A program made the translations under genes and the position numbers. The notes beneath the pieces were generated by a model, which worked only from the letters and a program-made list of their open reading frames with translations, did not search any database and was not told the DNA's origin. From NCBI GenBank assembly GCA_050309765.1, contig JBNRMU010000006.1:1-26730 (forward strand): a stretch of DNA of 26,730 nucleotides, written 5' to 3'. The DNA is from CALWRM01 sp050309765 (lineage in GTDB: Bacteria > Bacillota > Clostridia > Christensenellales > UBA1750). Shown piece after piece: positions 7,095 to 14,249 of this stretch (position 1 is its first letter; every line of letters starts with the position of its first letter).

Positions 7095-7766
7095 ATGCGG
7101 CAGATCGTGGATAAATACGGACAGGTTTTGCAAACGAGCAGGTTGTTTCAGGGCCTGGATGCTTCTCAGTGTGTTGCGGCGCTGGAGTTTTTCGGCGCGG
7201 CTTTGGCGGAAAGCAGGCGCGGCGAATTTTTGCACCACGCGGGGCAACCGCTCAAACAGTTCGGCTTTGTGCTGGAGGGTATCGTGCAGGCCTGCAGCGA
7301 CGACTTGAGCGGCAACCGCATGATCATGGCCAGCGTAAGCCCCGGCGGCACCTTTGGCGAGTCGCTCTGCTTCCTCAAGGTAGCGGAAGCGCCCGTGTAT
7401 ATCTATTCCCTGGAACCATCGCGCATCCTTTGGCTTTCCGCCGAAAAAATCGCTTCCGTCGCCTGTACTCCCTTCGAGATAGAGATGAAAAACCGCTTTA
7501 TCTCCATGCTGGCCGAGCGCACGCTCTCCATGAACAACCGCATCCAGATCCTGTCCAAGCTGACGCTGCGTGAAAAGCTCATCACCTATTTCAGCCAGCT
7601 GTCCGCTGCAGCGGGAAGCAGGACCTTTACGCTTCCCTTTGGCCGGGACGATATGGCGACCTACCTTGGCACCAACCGCAGCGCGCTTTCGCGCGAGCTT
7701 TCGCGCATGAAGGACGAGGGGATCATCGACTATTACCGGAACATGTTTCGCATAGTTGAAGAGTAG
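7095..7766 (+). CDS. Crp/Fnr family transcriptional regulator
   Basis: A 223-residue regulator with an N-terminal cyclic-nucleotide-binding-like beta barrel (about residues 10-125; GFVLEGIVQACSDDLSGNRMIMASVSPGGTFGES), a dimer helix, and a C-terminal winged helix (about 155-220; FTLPFGRDDMATYLGTNRSALSRELSRMKDEGIIDY). The canonical cAMP phosphate-binding arginine context (GExALL...PRAAT) is not present and the four N-terminal cysteines of oxygen-sensing Fnr are missing, so the effector is unknown. I use ATG 7095 (GAGGGG, seven bases away) rather than GTG 7080. The gene lies 104 bases before the transporter/HydF operon in the same direction, and a palindrome sits between them at the position expected for an activator. 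It most likely controls that operon. Confidence 0.93.
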   Translation: MRQIVDKYGQVLQTSRLFQGLDASQCVAALEFFGAALAESRRGEFLHHAGQPLKQFGFVLEGIVQACSDDLSGNRMIMASVSPGGTFGESLCFLKVAEAPVYIYSLEPSRILWLSAEKIASVACTPFEIEMKNRFISMLAERTLSMNNRIQILSKLTLREKLITYFSQLSAAAGSRTFTLPFGRDDMATYLGTNRSALSRELSRMKDEGIIDYYRNMFRIVEE

Positions 7767-7783
7767 GTTAAGTTCTCTCAACG

Positions 7784-7828
7784 GCCGCTTTGTTGTTGCA
7801 ATTGCAACGATGAGGCGGCTTTCTTTTT
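7784..7828 (+). terminator. Possible intrinsic terminator after the Crp/Fnr gene
   Basis: GCCGC (7784-7788) can pair with GCGGC (7815-7819), enclosing the self-complementary GTTGCAATTGCAAC, and the T-run TTTCTTTTT follows immediately (7820-7828). The outer stem is only five pairs and the internal loops are uneven, so it is weak. It competes with, or adds to, the reading of the palindrome as an operator. Confidence 0.4.
7795..7808 (+). promoter_or_regulatory. Perfect 14-bp palindrome, probable Crp/Fnr operator
   Basis: GTTGCAATTGCAAC is a perfect dyad whose centre lies between 7801 and 7802. With the extended -10 at 7831-7836, the predicted +1 is about 7843 and the dyad centre is -41.5, the class II position for Crp/Fnr activators. 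There is no recognisable -35 hexamer (CGATGA at 7808-7813), as is usual for activator-dependent promoters. The nearest candidate regulator is the gene just upstream. Confidence 0.65.
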
Positions 7829-7836
7829 GCTATACT
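7828..7836 (+). promoter_or_regulatory. Extended -10 element of the ABC/HydE-like/HydF operon
   Basis: TGCTATACT: a TGn extension plus TATACT (7831-7836). The -35 region is off consensus, consistent with activation from the palindrome upstream. The lipoprotein ATG at 7871 follows with an AGAAGG ribosome site. Confidence 0.6.
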
Positions 7837-7870
7837 AAGCCCGTACTTCAAGAAAGAAGGTGTTTTTATC

Positions 7871-8977
7871 ATGAAAAAGATACTGTCCATGTTCCTGGCG
7901 CTGCTTTTGACGGCGGCGCTGTTTGCCGGCTGCAGCCCCGCTGCTGGCCCCGAAGCCCCCGCGCAGGAGAGCGCGAGCGAATCCCAGGCAGAGGAAACAG
8001 CGACCGAACCCGCGCAGGAGCAGACCACTGCCGCTGAGGACGACGGCGAAGAAGCTGCGGCCCCCGAAACCGACGCACAGAAGGCAACCATCCGCCTGGG
8101 CGGCCTCAAGGGCCCCACGTCCATGGGCATGGTTAAGCTTCTGGACGACGCCGAACAGGGCCTTACCGCCAACGAATACGAATTCACCATGGCCGGTTCC
8201 GCCGATGAGCTGACCCCCAAGATTTTGAAGGGCGAGCTGGACATCCTGGCCGTGCCCGCAAACCTTGGCGCGGTGCTGTACAGCAACTCCAACGGCGCGG
8301 TGCAGATGGCCGCCATCAATACCCTGGGCGTCATCTACATCGTGGAAAAGGGCGGCGAAACTGTGACCGATTGGCAGAGCCTCAAGGGCCAGACCATCTA
8401 CGCCACGGGCAAGGGTTCCACGCCCGAGTATGCCCTTAATTACTTGCTGGCCCAGAACGGCCTCGATCCGGAAAAGGACGTGACCGTGGACTGGAAGAGT
8501 GAGCCCACCGAAGTCGTGGCCGCGCTGGCCGCCCAGGACAGCGGCATCGCCATGCTGCCCCAGCCGTTTGTGACCGTGGCCCAGACCCAGGTGGACGGCC
8601 TGCGCGTGGCGCTGGATTTGACCAAGAGCTGGGACGAGCTTAACAACGGCAGCAAGTTCGTGACCGCGGGCCTTATCGTGCGCAAGGAGTTTGCCGAACA
8701 GAGCCCCGAGACGCTTGCCGCCTTCCTGGAGGAATACGCCGCCTCCACCGCCTATGTGAACGACAATGTCGAGGCCGCCGCCCTGCTGGTGGAGAAGTAC
8801 GACATCGTCAAGGCCCCCATCGCCCAGAAGGCGATCCCCTACTGCAACATCGTCTGCATCACGGGCGAGGAAATGCAGGCCACCCTGGACGGCTACTTCG
8901 CGGTGCTGTTCGAGCAGAACCCGGCGGCCGTGGGCGGCACCATGCCCGATGATGGTTTCTACTGGATCAATGAATAA
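7871..8977 (+). CDS. ABC importer substrate-binding lipoprotein (NitT/TauT-like)
   Basis: A 368-residue extracytoplasmic solute-binding protein. Residues 1-20 are a type II signal peptide (MKKILSMFLALLLTAALFAG) ending in the lipobox LFAG-C21. A 50-residue acidic Ala/Glu/Gln linker follows to the membrane anchor. The folded domain (from about residue 73, TIRLGGLKGPTSMGMVKLL) has the blocks SADELTPKILKGELDILAVPA, SLKGQTIYATGKGSTPEYAL and GIAMLPQPFVTVAQ, which belong to the nitrate/sulfonate/thiamine-precursor-like (NMT1/SsuA) binding proteins. The ligand cannot be read from sequence. It is the first gene of a five-gene operon, and its stop overlaps the permease start by 8 bases. Its proximity to H-cluster maturation genes is the most telling context. 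Confidence 0.93.
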   Translation: MKKILSMFLALLLTAALFAGCSPAAGPEAPAQESASESQAEETATEPAQEQTTAAEDDGEEAAAPETDAQKATIRLGGLKGPTSMGMVKLLDDAEQGLTANEYEFTMAGSADELTPKILKGELDILAVPANLGAVLYSNSNGAVQMAAINTLGVIYIVEKGGETVTDWQSLKGQTIYATGKGSTPEYALNYLLAQNGLDPEKDVTVDWKSEPTEVVAALAAQDSGIAMLPQPFVTVAQTQVDGLRVALDLTKSWDELNNGSKFVTAGLIVRKEFAEQSPETLAAFLEEYAASTAYVNDNVEAAALLVEKYDIVKAPIAQKAIPYCNIVCITGEEMQATLDGYFAVLFEQNPAAVGGTMPDDGFYWINE

Positions 8978-9719
8978 GCCTGCCGTACGCAAAGCGCTGG
9001 CAATTCTCCTTGCGCTTGCCGTCTGGCAGATCGCGGCCATGGTGGTGGGGCTGGATATCCTTCTGGTTTCCCCCATCAAGGTCGCGGCAAGGCTTTTGAC
9101 CATCTGGCTGGAAAAGGACTTCTGGACAACGGTGCTGTTCAGCCTGGTGCGCATCGTGGCGGGCTTTATGCTCGCCTTTGCGCTGGGCATCGGCCTTGCC
9201 GTGTTCGCGGGGCGCTTCCCCCTGGTGGAAACGCTCTTGTGGCCCTATGTTATCACGATCAAATCCGTGCCCGTTGCCTCGTTTATCATCCTGAGCCTCA
9301 TCTGGCTCACGGGCGGGCAGCTGGCCGTGTTCATCTCCTTTTTGATGGTGTTTCCCATCATCTATTCCAACGTTCTGCAGGGCATCAAGAGCACCGATCA
9401 AAGGCTGATCGAAATGGCCTCCCTGTACAAGGTGCCCTGGACGCGCAGGCTGCACTACATATACCTGCCCAGCGTCAAGCCCTATCTTTTGTCCGCCTGT
9501 AGCGTGGCCCTTGGCATGTCGTGGAAGTCCGGCATCGCCGCCGAGGTGATCGGCGTGGTGGGCGGCTCCATCGGCGAAAAGCTGTACGAATCCAAGATCT
9601 ATTTCTTGACCAGCGACCTGTTTGCCTGGACGGTCATCATCGTTTTGATCAGCGTCGCGTTTGAAAAGGCGTTTTTGTTCCTGCTCAAAAAGGGTTTTGC
9701 CGGATTGGAGAAAGCATGA
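8970..9719 (+). CDS. ABC importer permease (SsuC/TauC-like)
   Basis: A 249-residue BPD-type inner-membrane permease with about six helices, including an N-terminal helix (VRKALAILLALAVWQIAAMVVG) and helices around FSLVRIVAGFMLAFALGIGLAVFA, SFIILSLIWLTGGQLAVFISF and FAWTVIIVLISVAFEKAFLFLL. The cytoplasmic EAA loop that docks on the ATPase is visible (IEMASLYKVPWTRRLHYIYLPSVKPYL, then GMSWKSGIAAEVIG). It starts at ATG 8970 inside the end of the lipoprotein gene (8-base overlap) and its own stop overlaps the ATPase start by 4 bases (ATGA), so translation is coupled. Size and sequence match the NitT/TauT importer family. Substrate unknown. Confidence 0.93.
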   Translation: MNKPAVRKALAILLALAVWQIAAMVVGLDILLVSPIKVAARLLTIWLEKDFWTTVLFSLVRIVAGFMLAFALGIGLAVFAGRFPLVETLLWPYVITIKSVPVASFIILSLIWLTGGQLAVFISFLMVFPIIYSNVLQGIKSTDQRLIEMASLYKVPWTRRLHYIYLPSVKPYLLSACSVALGMSWKSGIAAEVIGVVGGSIGEKLYESKIYFLTSDLFAWTVIIVLISVAFEKAFLFLLKKGFAGLEKA

Positions 9720-10330
9720 AGGACATCGTCGTATCGCACCTGCAAAAGAGCTTCGACGGCCGGATCGTGCTCTCCGACCTGAATCTGACCTTTCCTGCGG
9801 GCAGCCTGACCTGCATCATGGGCCAGTCGGGCTGCGGCAAGACCACGCTGCTGAACATCCTCGCCGGACTGCTTCAGCCGGACGGCGGCAGCGTGTCTGG
9901 CGTGCCGGAAAGGCTTTCCATGGTGTTTCAGGAGGACCGCCTCTGCGAGGACTTTTCCGCCCTGAAAAACGTGCAGCTGGTGACCGGAAATAGGCTGGAC
10001 GAGGACGCCATCCTTTCGCAGCTGTCACAGCTGGGGCTGGCGGACAGCGCCCGCCTGCCGGCGAAAAACCTCAGCGGCGGCATGAAGCGCCGCGTGGCCA
10101 TCGCCAGAGCCGTGTGCTATGACGCGGACCTGTTGCTGCTGGACGAGGCATTCAAGGGCCTGGACGATCAAAGGCGCCGCCTGACCATGGATTACATCAA
10201 GGCGCACAGCAAGAATAAGACCGTCATCTGCATCACCCACGACCCGGCCGAGGCCGAGTATCTCGGCGGCAGGCTCATTCAACTGGAGGCGATCAATCAT
10301 GAAAATCGAGACAAGGCAGCAGATTCTTGA
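9716..10330 (+). CDS. ABC importer ATPase (SsuB/TauB-like), short
   Basis: A 204-residue ATP-binding subunit. Walker A is GQSGCGKTT near residues 36-44, the Q-loop is MVFQEDRL, the signature is LSGGMKRRVAIARA, Walker B is DLLLLDEAFKGLD, and the switch histidine is in ITHDPAEAEYL. All catalytic elements are present. It is about 40-50 residues shorter than typical TauB/SsuB, missing most of the C-terminal tail. The start follows GGAG five bases upstream and overlaps the permease stop. The radical SAM gene begins 32 bases before its end. The energy-coupling role for the importer is secure. Confidence 0.95.
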   Translation: MKDIVVSHLQKSFDGRIVLSDLNLTFPAGSLTCIMGQSGCGKTTLLNILAGLLQPDGGSVSGVPERLSMVFQEDRLCEDFSALKNVQLVTGNRLDEDAILSQLSQLGLADSARLPAKNLSGGMKRRVAIARAVCYDADLLLLDEAFKGLDDQRRRLTMDYIKAHSKNKTVICITHDPAEAEYLGGRLIQLEAINHENRDKAADS

Positions 10331-11285
10331 GGTGCTGAACATGTCCGCGGAGGCCTATTTTCAGCAGATCGCGCCCGCCGCGCGGGAAACGTACCTTGAA
10401 ACCTACGGTAAAACGCTGCGCGTGACCTCCATGATGGGCTACACCAACATCTGCAAAAATATGTGCCTGTACTGCGGCATGCGGGCGGGCAATGCTTCCC
10501 TTGCGCGCTACCGCATCGAGCCAAAGGACGTGATTTCAGCCGGCTTTTCGGCGGCGGACGCGGGATTCATGCGCATTTTCCTGATTTCGGGCGAGGATCC
10601 GAAATACGGCTTTGACAATCTTATTTGCATCGTGACCGCGCTTAAACAGCGAGGCATGTTCATAAGCCTTGCCTGCGGCGAGTTTTCTGAGGAGGAGTTC
10701 TTGCGCCTGCGGGACGCGGGCGTGGATGAGTATGTGCTCAAGTTCGAGATGTCCCATCGGGACAGCTTCAACCGCCTGAACCCCTCCACCGACTTCGATA
10801 AGCGCATGAGGGCCATCCTGCAGATCAAAAACAGCGGAATGCGCCTGGCTTCCGGCAACATTGTCGGCTGGCCGGGGCAGAGCCTGGACGAGCTGGCGGA
10901 CGACCTTATGCTCATGAAGGAGCTGGAGATCAGCTGGGCGCCGGTGATCCCCTACCTGCCGGCAGCCTGCACCCCCTTGGCCAAGGAGGGCCCAAGGGGC
11001 GACCTGCTCACGATGTACAAGGAGATCTCGCTGTTAAGGCTCATGATGCCCAAGGTGCACATCACCGCTCAGCAGCCGGGCGAGGACCTGAAAAAGGGCC
11101 TCTCCGATCCGGAGGGCAACCTTGCGGCGGTCCGCGTGGGCGCAGACGTGCTGTTCTTCGACCTGCTGCCCGACCCCACGGCGCGTAACTTCCGCGTGAT
11201 CGACGACCGCAACATCTCCGGCACTGCCCACATCTACCGCGTTGCCGAACAGAGCGGCTACGCTTTGGACACAGGAAAGGCGTAA
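10299..11285 (+). CDS. Radical SAM enzyme, HydE-like (divergent)
   Basis: A 328-residue radical SAM protein with the cluster motif C52-x3-C56-x2-C59 (CKNMCLYCG). The downstream blocks ARYRIEPKDV, ISGEDPKYG, LACGEFSEEEF, LRDAGVDEYVLKFE, GNIVGWPGQSLDELADDL and PYLPAACTPLA align by eye with HydE, the [FeFe]-hydrogenase H-cluster maturase, and its relatives PylB and BioB. HydE normally has LRHETA and PATTAMG in the barrel; here the equivalents read LKFEMS and ITAQQPGED, so substrate handling may differ. The C-terminal cysteines of a second cluster seen in some HydE are missing. ATG 10299 has GGAGG nine bases upstream and lies inside the ATPase gene. hydF follows six bases after the stop. Whether it is true HydE or a paralogue is open, so I give no symbol. 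Confidence 0.85.
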   Translation: MKIETRQQILEVLNMSAEAYFQQIAPAARETYLETYGKTLRVTSMMGYTNICKNMCLYCGMRAGNASLARYRIEPKDVISAGFSAADAGFMRIFLISGEDPKYGFDNLICIVTALKQRGMFISLACGEFSEEEFLRLRDAGVDEYVLKFEMSHRDSFNRLNPSTDFDKRMRAILQIKNSGMRLASGNIVGWPGQSLDELADDLMLMKELEISWAPVIPYLPAACTPLAKEGPRGDLLTMYKEISLLRLMMPKVHITAQQPGEDLKKGLSDPEGNLAAVRVGADVLFFDLLPDPTARNFRVIDDRNISGTAHIYRVAEQSGYALDTGKA

Positions 11286-11291
11286 ACCCCT

Positions 11292-12482
11292 ATGAGCATA
11301 CAGAGTACCCCCCGCAGCGAACGGCTGCACATCGGCCTGTACGGCAGGCGCAACGTGGGAAAATCCTCCCTCATCAATGCCCTCACGGGACAGAGGGTCT
11401 CTTTGGTGTCCGATGTGGCCGGCACCACCACCGACCCGGTGTATAAGGCCATGGAGCTGCGCGGCTTCGGGCCGGTGGTGTTCATCGATACCCCCGGCCT
11501 GGACGACGAGGGACCGCTTGGCGTGCTGCGCGTGGAGCGCACGCGCGAGGCCGCGGCAAGAACCGATGTGGCCGTGTTCGTATTTGACGAAGCGCCTTGT
11601 GTGGAGCTTCCCTGGATCGAGGACTTTATCGCCCGCAAGGTGCCCGTGCTCGCTGCCGTGAACAAGTGCGAGAACGAGGAGAAGGCGCAGGCGGTCGCCG
11701 CCGCTGTGCAGGAAAAGACGGGCCTTGTACCCCTGTGCGTGAGCGCGCAGGAGGGCAGGGGCGTAGATGCTTTGCGCAGGGCCATCACGGACGCTGCGCC
11801 GGAAAGCTTCTGGGATACCTCCATCACCGGCGAGCTGGTGGAGGGGGGCGATTTGGTGCTGCTGGTGATGCCGCAGGACATTCAGGCGCCCAAGGGCCGG
11901 CTGATCCTGCCGCAGGTGCAGACCATCCGCGAGCTGCTGGACAAAAAATGCTCCGTGATGAGCTGCACGGTGGACACGCTGGATGCCACCCTGGCGGCGC
12001 TCGCCTATCCGCCAAGGCTGATCATCACCGACTCGCAGGCCTTTGACAGGGTGTATCCGAAAAAGCCGGAGCAAAGCCTTTTGACCTCCTTTTCCATCCT
12101 GTTTGCCGGCTACAAGGGCGATATCGCCGCCTTCCGCGCCGGGGCCAAGGCCATCGACAGCCTGCACGACGGCTCGCGCGTCCTGATCGCCGAGGCCTGC
12201 GCGCATGCGCCCACGGGCGAGGATATCGGCAGGGTCAAGATCCCGAACCTTCTGCGCAAGCGGCAGGGGCAGGGGATTGAGATCGAATTTGTGCGCGGCA
12301 ACGACTTCCCCGAAGACCTTTCGCCCTACGATCTCATCATCCACTGCGGCGCCTGCATGTTCAACCGCCGCCATGTGATGACGCGCATCGAATCCGCACA
12401 GCGGCAGAACGTGCCCATCTGCAACTACGGCATCGTGATCGCCCACCTGCTGGGCATTTTGGATAAAGTGGCGTTTGCATAA
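11292..12482 (+). CDS. hydF: [FeFe]-hydrogenase H-cluster maturation GTPase HydF
   Basis: A 396-residue scaffold protein on which the diiron subcluster of [FeFe] hydrogenase is assembled and from which it is delivered. The N-terminal GTPase domain has the P-loop GRRNVGKS at residues 18-25, the switch I threonines (DVAGTTTDP), DTPG (IDTPGLDDEG) and NKCE in place of NKxD. The C-terminal cluster-binding domain carries the diagnostic CxH...HCxxC set: C303-A-H305 and H351-C352-G-A-C355, with 45 residues between the histidines, within the family spacing. It is the last gene of the operon, with a terminator just after. HydF normally works with HydE and HydG; only a HydE-like gene is beside it and no HydG lies in the window. 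Confidence 0.95.
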   Translation: MSIQSTPRSERLHIGLYGRRNVGKSSLINALTGQRVSLVSDVAGTTTDPVYKAMELRGFGPVVFIDTPGLDDEGPLGVLRVERTREAAARTDVAVFVFDEAPCVELPWIEDFIARKVPVLAAVNKCENEEKAQAVAAAVQEKTGLVPLCVSAQEGRGVDALRRAITDAAPESFWDTSITGELVEGGDLVLLVMPQDIQAPKGRLILPQVQTIRELLDKKCSVMSCTVDTLDATLAALAYPPRLIITDSQAFDRVYPKKPEQSLLTSFSILFAGYKGDIAAFRAGAKAIDSLHDGSRVLIAEACAHAPTGEDIGRVKIPNLLRKRQGQGIEIEFVRGNDFPEDLSPYDLIIHCGACMFNRRHVMTRIESAQRQNVPICNYGIVIAHLLGILDKVAFA

Positions 12483-12512
12483 AAAACGCAGCGGCTTCCC
12501 ATACAACGCAAG

Positions 12513-12551
12513 ACAGCCGATCCTTCGCATAGGCGAAAGATCGGCTGTTTT
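12513..12551. terminator. Bidirectional terminator between hydF and the methyltransferase gene
   Basis: A 15-bp stem with one mismatch: ACAGCCGATCCTTCG (12513-12527) against CGAAAGATCGGCTGT (12534-12548), with a 6-base loop and a TTTTGT tail. It separates the convergent hydF (+) and methyltransferase (-) genes. Confidence 0.85.
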
Positions 12552-12567
12552 GTCATTGAATCAAGGC

Positions 12568-13218
12568 TTATTTTGTCGATTTGATGCTATAGGTCGCGCT
12601 CCAGCGCCCGAGGACTTCCACACGCAAAAAACCGGCTGCAAGCAAGGCCTGCGTCTCGCGCTCGACCGTCAGCGGCGTGTCAAAGTGGTACAGGCCATCC
12701 GCGGGAAGCTTTTCCTCCCGTATAAGGCGGGCAAGCTGCGCAAAGCTTTCCGCCTCCCGCTCGGGCGATTCTGCAAAATAGTCCGTGAGGATGAAATAGC
12801 CGCCTTCCCTTAATGCGGCGTGCAGCCGCCGATACAGGCCGACCTTTTGATCAAAGCTAAAGTGATGCAGCGATTCCACGGAAACGGCGGCGTCGTATGC
12901 ATCCTCTCCCAGCGGCAGATCGAAATAGGAGCCGCAGATAAGCCGCAGGTTTTTATTCGGGAACTTGCTTTGCAGCGCCTTAAGCATGTCGCTCGACAGG
13001 TCGATGCCCGTTACCCTTGCCTTGGGGCAAAGGGCGTAATAGTATTGCAGCTCCAGCCCCGTGCCGCAGCCAAGGTCCAATATATGGCAACCCGCGTCGC
13101 GCGGCAGCTGCGCCGCCGTGAAGGGATAAAACTCTGCTGCGCCCTCGATCTCTTTGAGCATGTGCGCGTCGTAGCCGTCCAGGCGCTTTTTAAAAAAATC
13201 GTCCATGTTTTCGAGCAT
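12568..13218 (-). CDS. Class I SAM-dependent methyltransferase
   Basis: A 216-residue cytoplasmic methyltransferase of the Rossmann class (Methyltransf_25/11-like). Motif I is ILDLGCGTGLELQYY (about residues 46-60), followed by the acidic strand end VTGIDLSSDML, motif near ICGSYFDLPLGEDAYDAAVSVESLHHF, and GGYFILTDYFAESPE as motif III. The methyl acceptor is not known. ATG 13218 has GGAGGG seven bases upstream; a longer frame back to 13257 has no such site. Its promoter contains a perfect 8-bp inverted repeat covering the -35 and -10. It is divergent from the second Crp/Fnr gene, which may regulate it. Confidence 0.9.
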   Translation of the reverse strand: MLENMDDFFKKRLDGYDAHMLKEIEGAAEFYPFTAAQLPRDAGCHILDLGCGTGLELQYYYALCPKARVTGIDLSSDMLKALQSKFPNKNLRLICGSYFDLPLGEDAYDAAVSVESLHHFSFDQKVGLYRRLHAALREGGYFILTDYFAESPEREAESFAQLARLIREEKLPADGLYHFDTPLTVERETQALLAAGFLRVEVLGRWSATYSIKSTK

Positions 13219-13256
13219 GGAATTTCCCTCCGTTTGGGCAGATGTTGTTTTGGCCA

Positions 13257-13285
13257 ATTGTAATGCAGATTTGCGGTCATTACAA
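13257..13285 (-). promoter_or_regulatory. Promoter of the methyltransferase gene with embedded operator dyad
   Basis: On the minus strand, TTGTAA (13285-13280), 17-base spacer, TACAAT (13262-13257). The same bases form a perfect inverted repeat TTGTAATG-N12-CATTACAA at 13258-13285, so a bound dimer would block both the -35 and the -10. Confidence 0.65.
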
Positions 13286-13350
13286 GCCTCAAAAACGCTT
13301 CAAAATAAAAAGGCGCCACATGCAATTACCTGCCGCCATGTCCATTTGCC

Positions 13351-13379
13351 TTGTGGCTGCAGCGCAAATGCGCTAAAAT
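13351..13379 (+). promoter_or_regulatory. Promoter of the second Crp/Fnr gene with internal dyad
   Basis: TTGTGG (13351-13356), 17-base spacer, TAAAAT (13374-13379). The spacer contains the dyad AGCGCA-AA-TGCGCT (13361-13374). Downstream, at about +10, lies GTTGCAATAAC (13395-13405), which shares eight bases with the palindrome before the ABC/HydF operon. Confidence 0.55.
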
Positions 13380-13430
13380 GAGCCTGTCATAGATGTTGCA
13401 ATAACCACGAATGCATAAAGGAAGAGAAGA

Positions 13431-14105
13431 ATGGACACGAAAAACCTGCGTCAAACCCTGTTTTTCCAAGGCCTCGGCGACGAGGAACTGGACCAGGCTC
13501 TGCGGGCCCTGCATGCCGAGACGCGGCATTACCAAAGGGAAGAACGCATTTTGTCCGCCGGGGAACATACTCGGTGCATGGGCCTGGTCTTAAGCGGGAG
13601 CGTAACGATCGAAAGCAACGATCTGTGGGGCAACCGCACCATTTTAAGCAATGTAGCTGCCGGAGGTTTTTTTGCCGAAACCTACGCCTTTCTGCAAGAC
13701 GAGGTTTTGCTGGTGGACGTCACCGCCAACGAAAAAAGCGAGGTTTTGTTCCTCTTCATCGACGGCCTTTCCGCCTTACAGGCGGGGCAGGATGCATGGA
13801 GAAATAAGCTGATGTACAATCTGCTGACGATCTCTGCCCAGAAAAATCTGACGCTTTCCCGCCGCAGCTTTTATACCGCGCCCAAGACCATCCGCGGGCG
13901 GGTGATGGCCTACCTCAATTCGTTTGCGCTCAAAGCGCACAGCAACGTTTTTGCTATTCCTTTTGACCGTCAGCAGCTGGCCGATTATCTGAACGTGGAG
14001 CGCACCGCCCTGTCCAAGGAACTGGGCAGGATGCAGCAGGAGGGACTGATCCGCTTCCGCAAAAATCGCTTCCGTCTGTGCGATCCGGGCAGAAAAGTGA
14101 ACTGA
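13431..14105 (+). CDS. Crp/Fnr family transcriptional regulator (second)
   Basis: A 224-residue regulator with an N-terminal cNMP-binding-like barrel (about residues 10-120; GLVLSGSVTIESNDLWGNRTILSNVAAGGFFAET) and a C-terminal winged helix (about 150-215; FAIPFDRQQLADYLNVERTALSKELGRMQQEGLIRF). It resembles the regulator at 7095 in layout and recognition helix (ERTALSKEL against NRSALSREL), so the two may share related binding sites. It has no N-terminal Fe-S cysteine set. ATG 13431 follows AAAGGAAG. It stands alone, divergent from the methyltransferase gene and ended by a terminator. Probable targets are its own promoter and the divergent gene; the effector is unknown. Confidence 0.92.
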   Translation: MDTKNLRQTLFFQGLGDEELDQALRALHAETRHYQREERILSAGEHTRCMGLVLSGSVTIESNDLWGNRTILSNVAAGGFFAETYAFLQDEVLLVDVTANEKSEVLFLFIDGLSALQAGQDAWRNKLMYNLLTISAQKNLTLSRRSFYTAPKTIRGRVMAYLNSFALKAHSNVFAIPFDRQQLADYLNVERTALSKELGRMQQEGLIRFRKNRFRLCDPGRKVN

Positions 14106-14135
14106 AACGGGTCGCGAAGAAAACGCGCACAGATA

Positions 14136-14184
14136 AAAAAAGAGCGGGAACACAGCCGATGAAAGGGGCTGTCCTGCTCTTTTT
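14136..14184. terminator. Bidirectional terminator between the second Crp/Fnr gene and the cysK-like gene
   Basis: A long stem pairing AAAAAGAGCGGGAACACAGCC with GGCTGTCCTGCTCTTTTT, with a small bulge and an 8-base loop. A-rich and T-rich ends give U-tracts in both directions for the convergent genes. Confidence 0.85.
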
Positions 14185-14249
14185 GTTTTAAGCTTCTGTA
14201 TACAACGCTTTCTTTTGCCGGAACTTGATCCCGCAAAGCGCCATGCGTT

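Noticed and set aside
6855..7781. A 308-codon minus-strand frame opposite the first Crp/Fnr gene
   Set aside because: Shadow of a clear Crp/Fnr gene with its own promoter and ribosome site.
7835..9190. A 451-codon open frame on the minus strand opposite the lipoprotein and permease genes
   Set aside because: Composition is typical of GC-rich antisense frames, and the sense strand encodes an evident lipoprotein with signal peptide and an overlapping permease.
10299..11285. Biotin synthase, PylB or HydG as the identity of the radical SAM gene
   Set aside because: No biotin or pyrrolysine genes are nearby, length is too short for HydG and it lacks HydG's C-terminal cluster region; HydF next door and the barrel blocks favour a HydE-like protein.
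11034..12530. A 498-codon open frame on the minus strand opposite hydE-like/hydF
   Set aside because: It is the antisense shadow of hydF and part of the radical SAM gene; the plus-strand proteins carry full family motifs, and the shadow is rich in His/Arg/Gly with no recognisable domain.
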